Assembly (NCBI GenBank): GCA_022180565.1
Contig: BQML01000002.1
Span: 209,824 to 273,823 of the forward strand
Reading direction: 5' to 3'
DNA length: 64,000 nt
Source: Bacteroidia bacterium
GTDB lineage: Bacteria; Bacteroidota; Ignavibacteria; UBA10030
Shown: piece after piece, positions 62,746-64,000 of the stretch
Numbering within the stretch: position 1 is the first letter of the stretch
How the letters are laid out: each line of letters starts with the position of its first letter
Translations under genes and position numbers: made by a program
The notes under the pieces: generated by a model
Database searches by the model: none
What the model saw: the letters and a program-made list of their open reading frames with translations, nothing else
What the model was told of the DNA's origin: nothing

Positions 62746-64000
62746 ATGAAATTCATGGGAAAGTTTGCGTCAACGGTGTTGCCGGTGGTCCTGGTCCTGC
62801 TGATGGGCTGTAAGAGTGAAGGGCCGACGGGAGCGGGGTCGATTTCCGGCGTTATGAGTGGGCAGATCACACAGGCGGGAACAAGTACGGTTATCGCCGG
62901 CGCGACCGTGGCCCTTGCCATCCAGGGACGGACCTACAACGCGACCAGCAACGCGTCAGGGGCCTATTCCATTGATGTTGCGTTTGATGACACGCTCGCG
63001 GCGCAGGGGAGTGTGACCGTGAGTGCGAATGGATATCAGACACTGAATCAGAACGTGACGTTGATTCCGCGGCAGACCACGACGGTCAATTTCGCGCTTT
63101 CGCTGAATACGACGCCGGTTCCGCCTCCCCCGCCGGGCGGCGGCTACGCGAACACGCTCACGTACGTCGGGCCACAGAATATGAATCTGTCGGTGTTTGG
63201 CGTCGGAGGAACGGAAAGCGGGATCCTGACATTCGAAGCGCGTGATTCGCTCGGTCAGCCTATTCTGCCCGCTCGCGCCGATACGATCGTGTTCACGATC
63301 AGCGGTGTTCCGGTGACGGGAGGGGCCTACACCACTCCGTCGTTTGCCTTGACGAATACCTCCGCCCGCGCCTCCACTGCCGTGCAGAGCGGTACAGTCG
63401 CCGGAGCGATACAAGTCGTTGCGAGTCTCACCAGAGACACCGACGGCGTGATTGTGCGGTCCACTCCGGTGAAAGTTCTCATCCACGGCGGTTTGCCGGA
63501 CCAGACCCATTTTGGCCTGGGCGCGAATCCATTTAATGTGCCGGGATTGCATTATATCGGACGAACAAGCAGTATCACGGCGCTGGTGGGCGACAAGTAC
63601 GGAAATCCCGTTGCTCCGGGGACTGCGGTGTATTTCGGGAACCCCACCCAGGGGCTGATTACAACTTCTACGGGTTATACGACCAATGACGGTTTCGCCA
63701 CAGTAACCCTGTATACGGGTGTCAACCACGCGCCCAACGGCCGCGGCTTTGTCTATGCGGAGACACTCGGGGAGAACAACGTTGCGGTGCGGGATTCCAT
63801 TGAGGTTGTGTTCTCAGGCTATGCTTTTGTCACCAACCTTGCAGTCTCCGGCGGCGGTCCTTTGACCGTGGATAACACGACTTCCAAGGTTGTGACCTTC
63901 ACCGTTGCCGATGAGAACGGCAATCCGTTGGCCGCGGGGACAGGCATCAGTGCGAGCGTGGAGGGGACGGGCTCGGCGGTGGTGTCCAAAGTGGCTCCGA
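62746..64000 (+). CDS. Large lipoprotein with Ig-like repeats (3'-partial)
   Basis: Open to the right edge, at least 418 residues, with no stop codon in frame. Signal with lipobox (VVLVLLMGCKSE), a carboxypeptidase-regulatory-like domain (ISGVMSGQITQAGTSTVIAG, about residues 30-115), a PPPPPGGG linker, then repeated bacterial Ig-like (invasin/Big) strands with 'D-x-x-GNP' turns: VGDKYGNPVAPGTAVYFGN and VADENGNPLAAGTGIS. It starts 69 bases after the secretin stop and probably shares its transcript. It could be an adhesin or a secretin-associated surface protein. Confidence 0.8.
   Translation, partial: MKFMGKFASTVLPVVLVLLMGCKSEGPTGAGSISGVMSGQITQAGTSTVIAGATVALAIQGRTYNATSNASGAYSIDVAFDDTLAAQGSVTVSANGYQTLNQNVTLIPRQTTTVNFALSLNTTPVPPPPPGGGYANTLTYVGPQNMNLSVFGVGGTESGILTFEARDSLGQPILPARADTIVFTISGVPVTGGAYTTPSFALTNTSARASTAVQSGTVAGAIQVVASLTRDTDGVIVRSTPVKVLIHGGLPDQTHFGLGANPFNVPGLHYIGRTSSITALVGDKYGNPVAPGTAVYFGNPTQGLITTSTGYTTNDGFATVTLYTGVNHAPNGRGFVYAETLGENNVAVRDSIEVVFSGYAFVTNLAVSGGGPLTVDNTTSKVVTFTVADENGNPLAAGTGISASVEGTGSAVVSKVAP

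Overview
The window looks like one chromosomal stretch (roughly 56% G+C by eye) from a bacterium of the FCB superphylum. My best guess is an Ignavibacteria-like or related Bacteroidota/Chlorobi-side lineage. The reasons are a GWxTD-domain secreted protein, DUF4837 and DUF3108 proteins, secreted proteins ending in the NPFNPST-type C-terminal sorting domain, and L-lysine 6-transaminase. Promoters that I can read have the ordinary TTGACA-N17-TATAAT form, not the Bacteroidia form. I see no rRNA, CRISPR array, prophage or complete insertion sequence.

Region 1 (0-24.5 kb, nearly all + strand) is housekeeping and envelope biology: lysine transaminase (cut by the left edge), NAD synthase, RsmI, CIRCE-controlled groES-groEL, dnaG, a ferredoxin with a geranylgeranyl-reductase-family flavoprotein, a GT9 transferase, a DUF3108 protein, a deoxyhypusine-synthase-like protein, a CPBP protease, CdsA, RimO, a GWxTD protein, an Omp85 barrel, a UbiA-type prenyltransferase, RNase HII, YraN, nicotinate salvage (pncB, pncA), CstA and a DEDDy exonuclease-like protein. 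The UbiA protein resembles digeranylgeranylglyceryl-phosphate synthase. With the ferredoxin and reductase it hints at archaeal-type isoprenoid lipid chemistry.

Region 2 (24.5-35.5 kb, mostly - strand) holds tRNA-Met followed by tilS-hpt-ftsH-polyprenol-kinase-like-DUF4837, a divergent prolyl oligopeptidase, and a GT39-like membrane protein preceded by a degenerate integrase-fold ORF. Region 3 (35.6-47.9 kb) has a molybdenum-cofactor operon (moeA, moaD, moaE, moaA) ending in a sulfite-oxidase-like enzyme. It continues with a stand-alone copy of a subtilase prodomain next to the subtilase itself, an Xaa-Pro aminopeptidase, a zinc-ribbon/CarD-like gene with rpsU, and a GT39-TPR protein. A tRNA with anticodon CAU (probably Ile2, the TilS substrate) lies at 48.2 kb.

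Region 4 (48.4-64 kb) is a type IV pilus-like locus: two near-identical small pilin-like proteins behind a sigma-54-like site, PilC, a PilB-type ATPase, three minor-pilin-like proteins on the - strand, a secreted protein with a sorting domain, a PilT-type ATPase, a PilM-PilN fusion, a PilO-PilP fusion, a short secretin, and a large Ig-like lipoprotein cut by the right edge. The pilin-like proteins lack the usual GFTLIE signature.

Threaded through the window is a family of intergenic elements made of 7-base tandem units arranged as inverted arms around a short core. In three cases the first unit supplies the stop codon of the upstream gene. One heptamer array lies inside a coding sequence.
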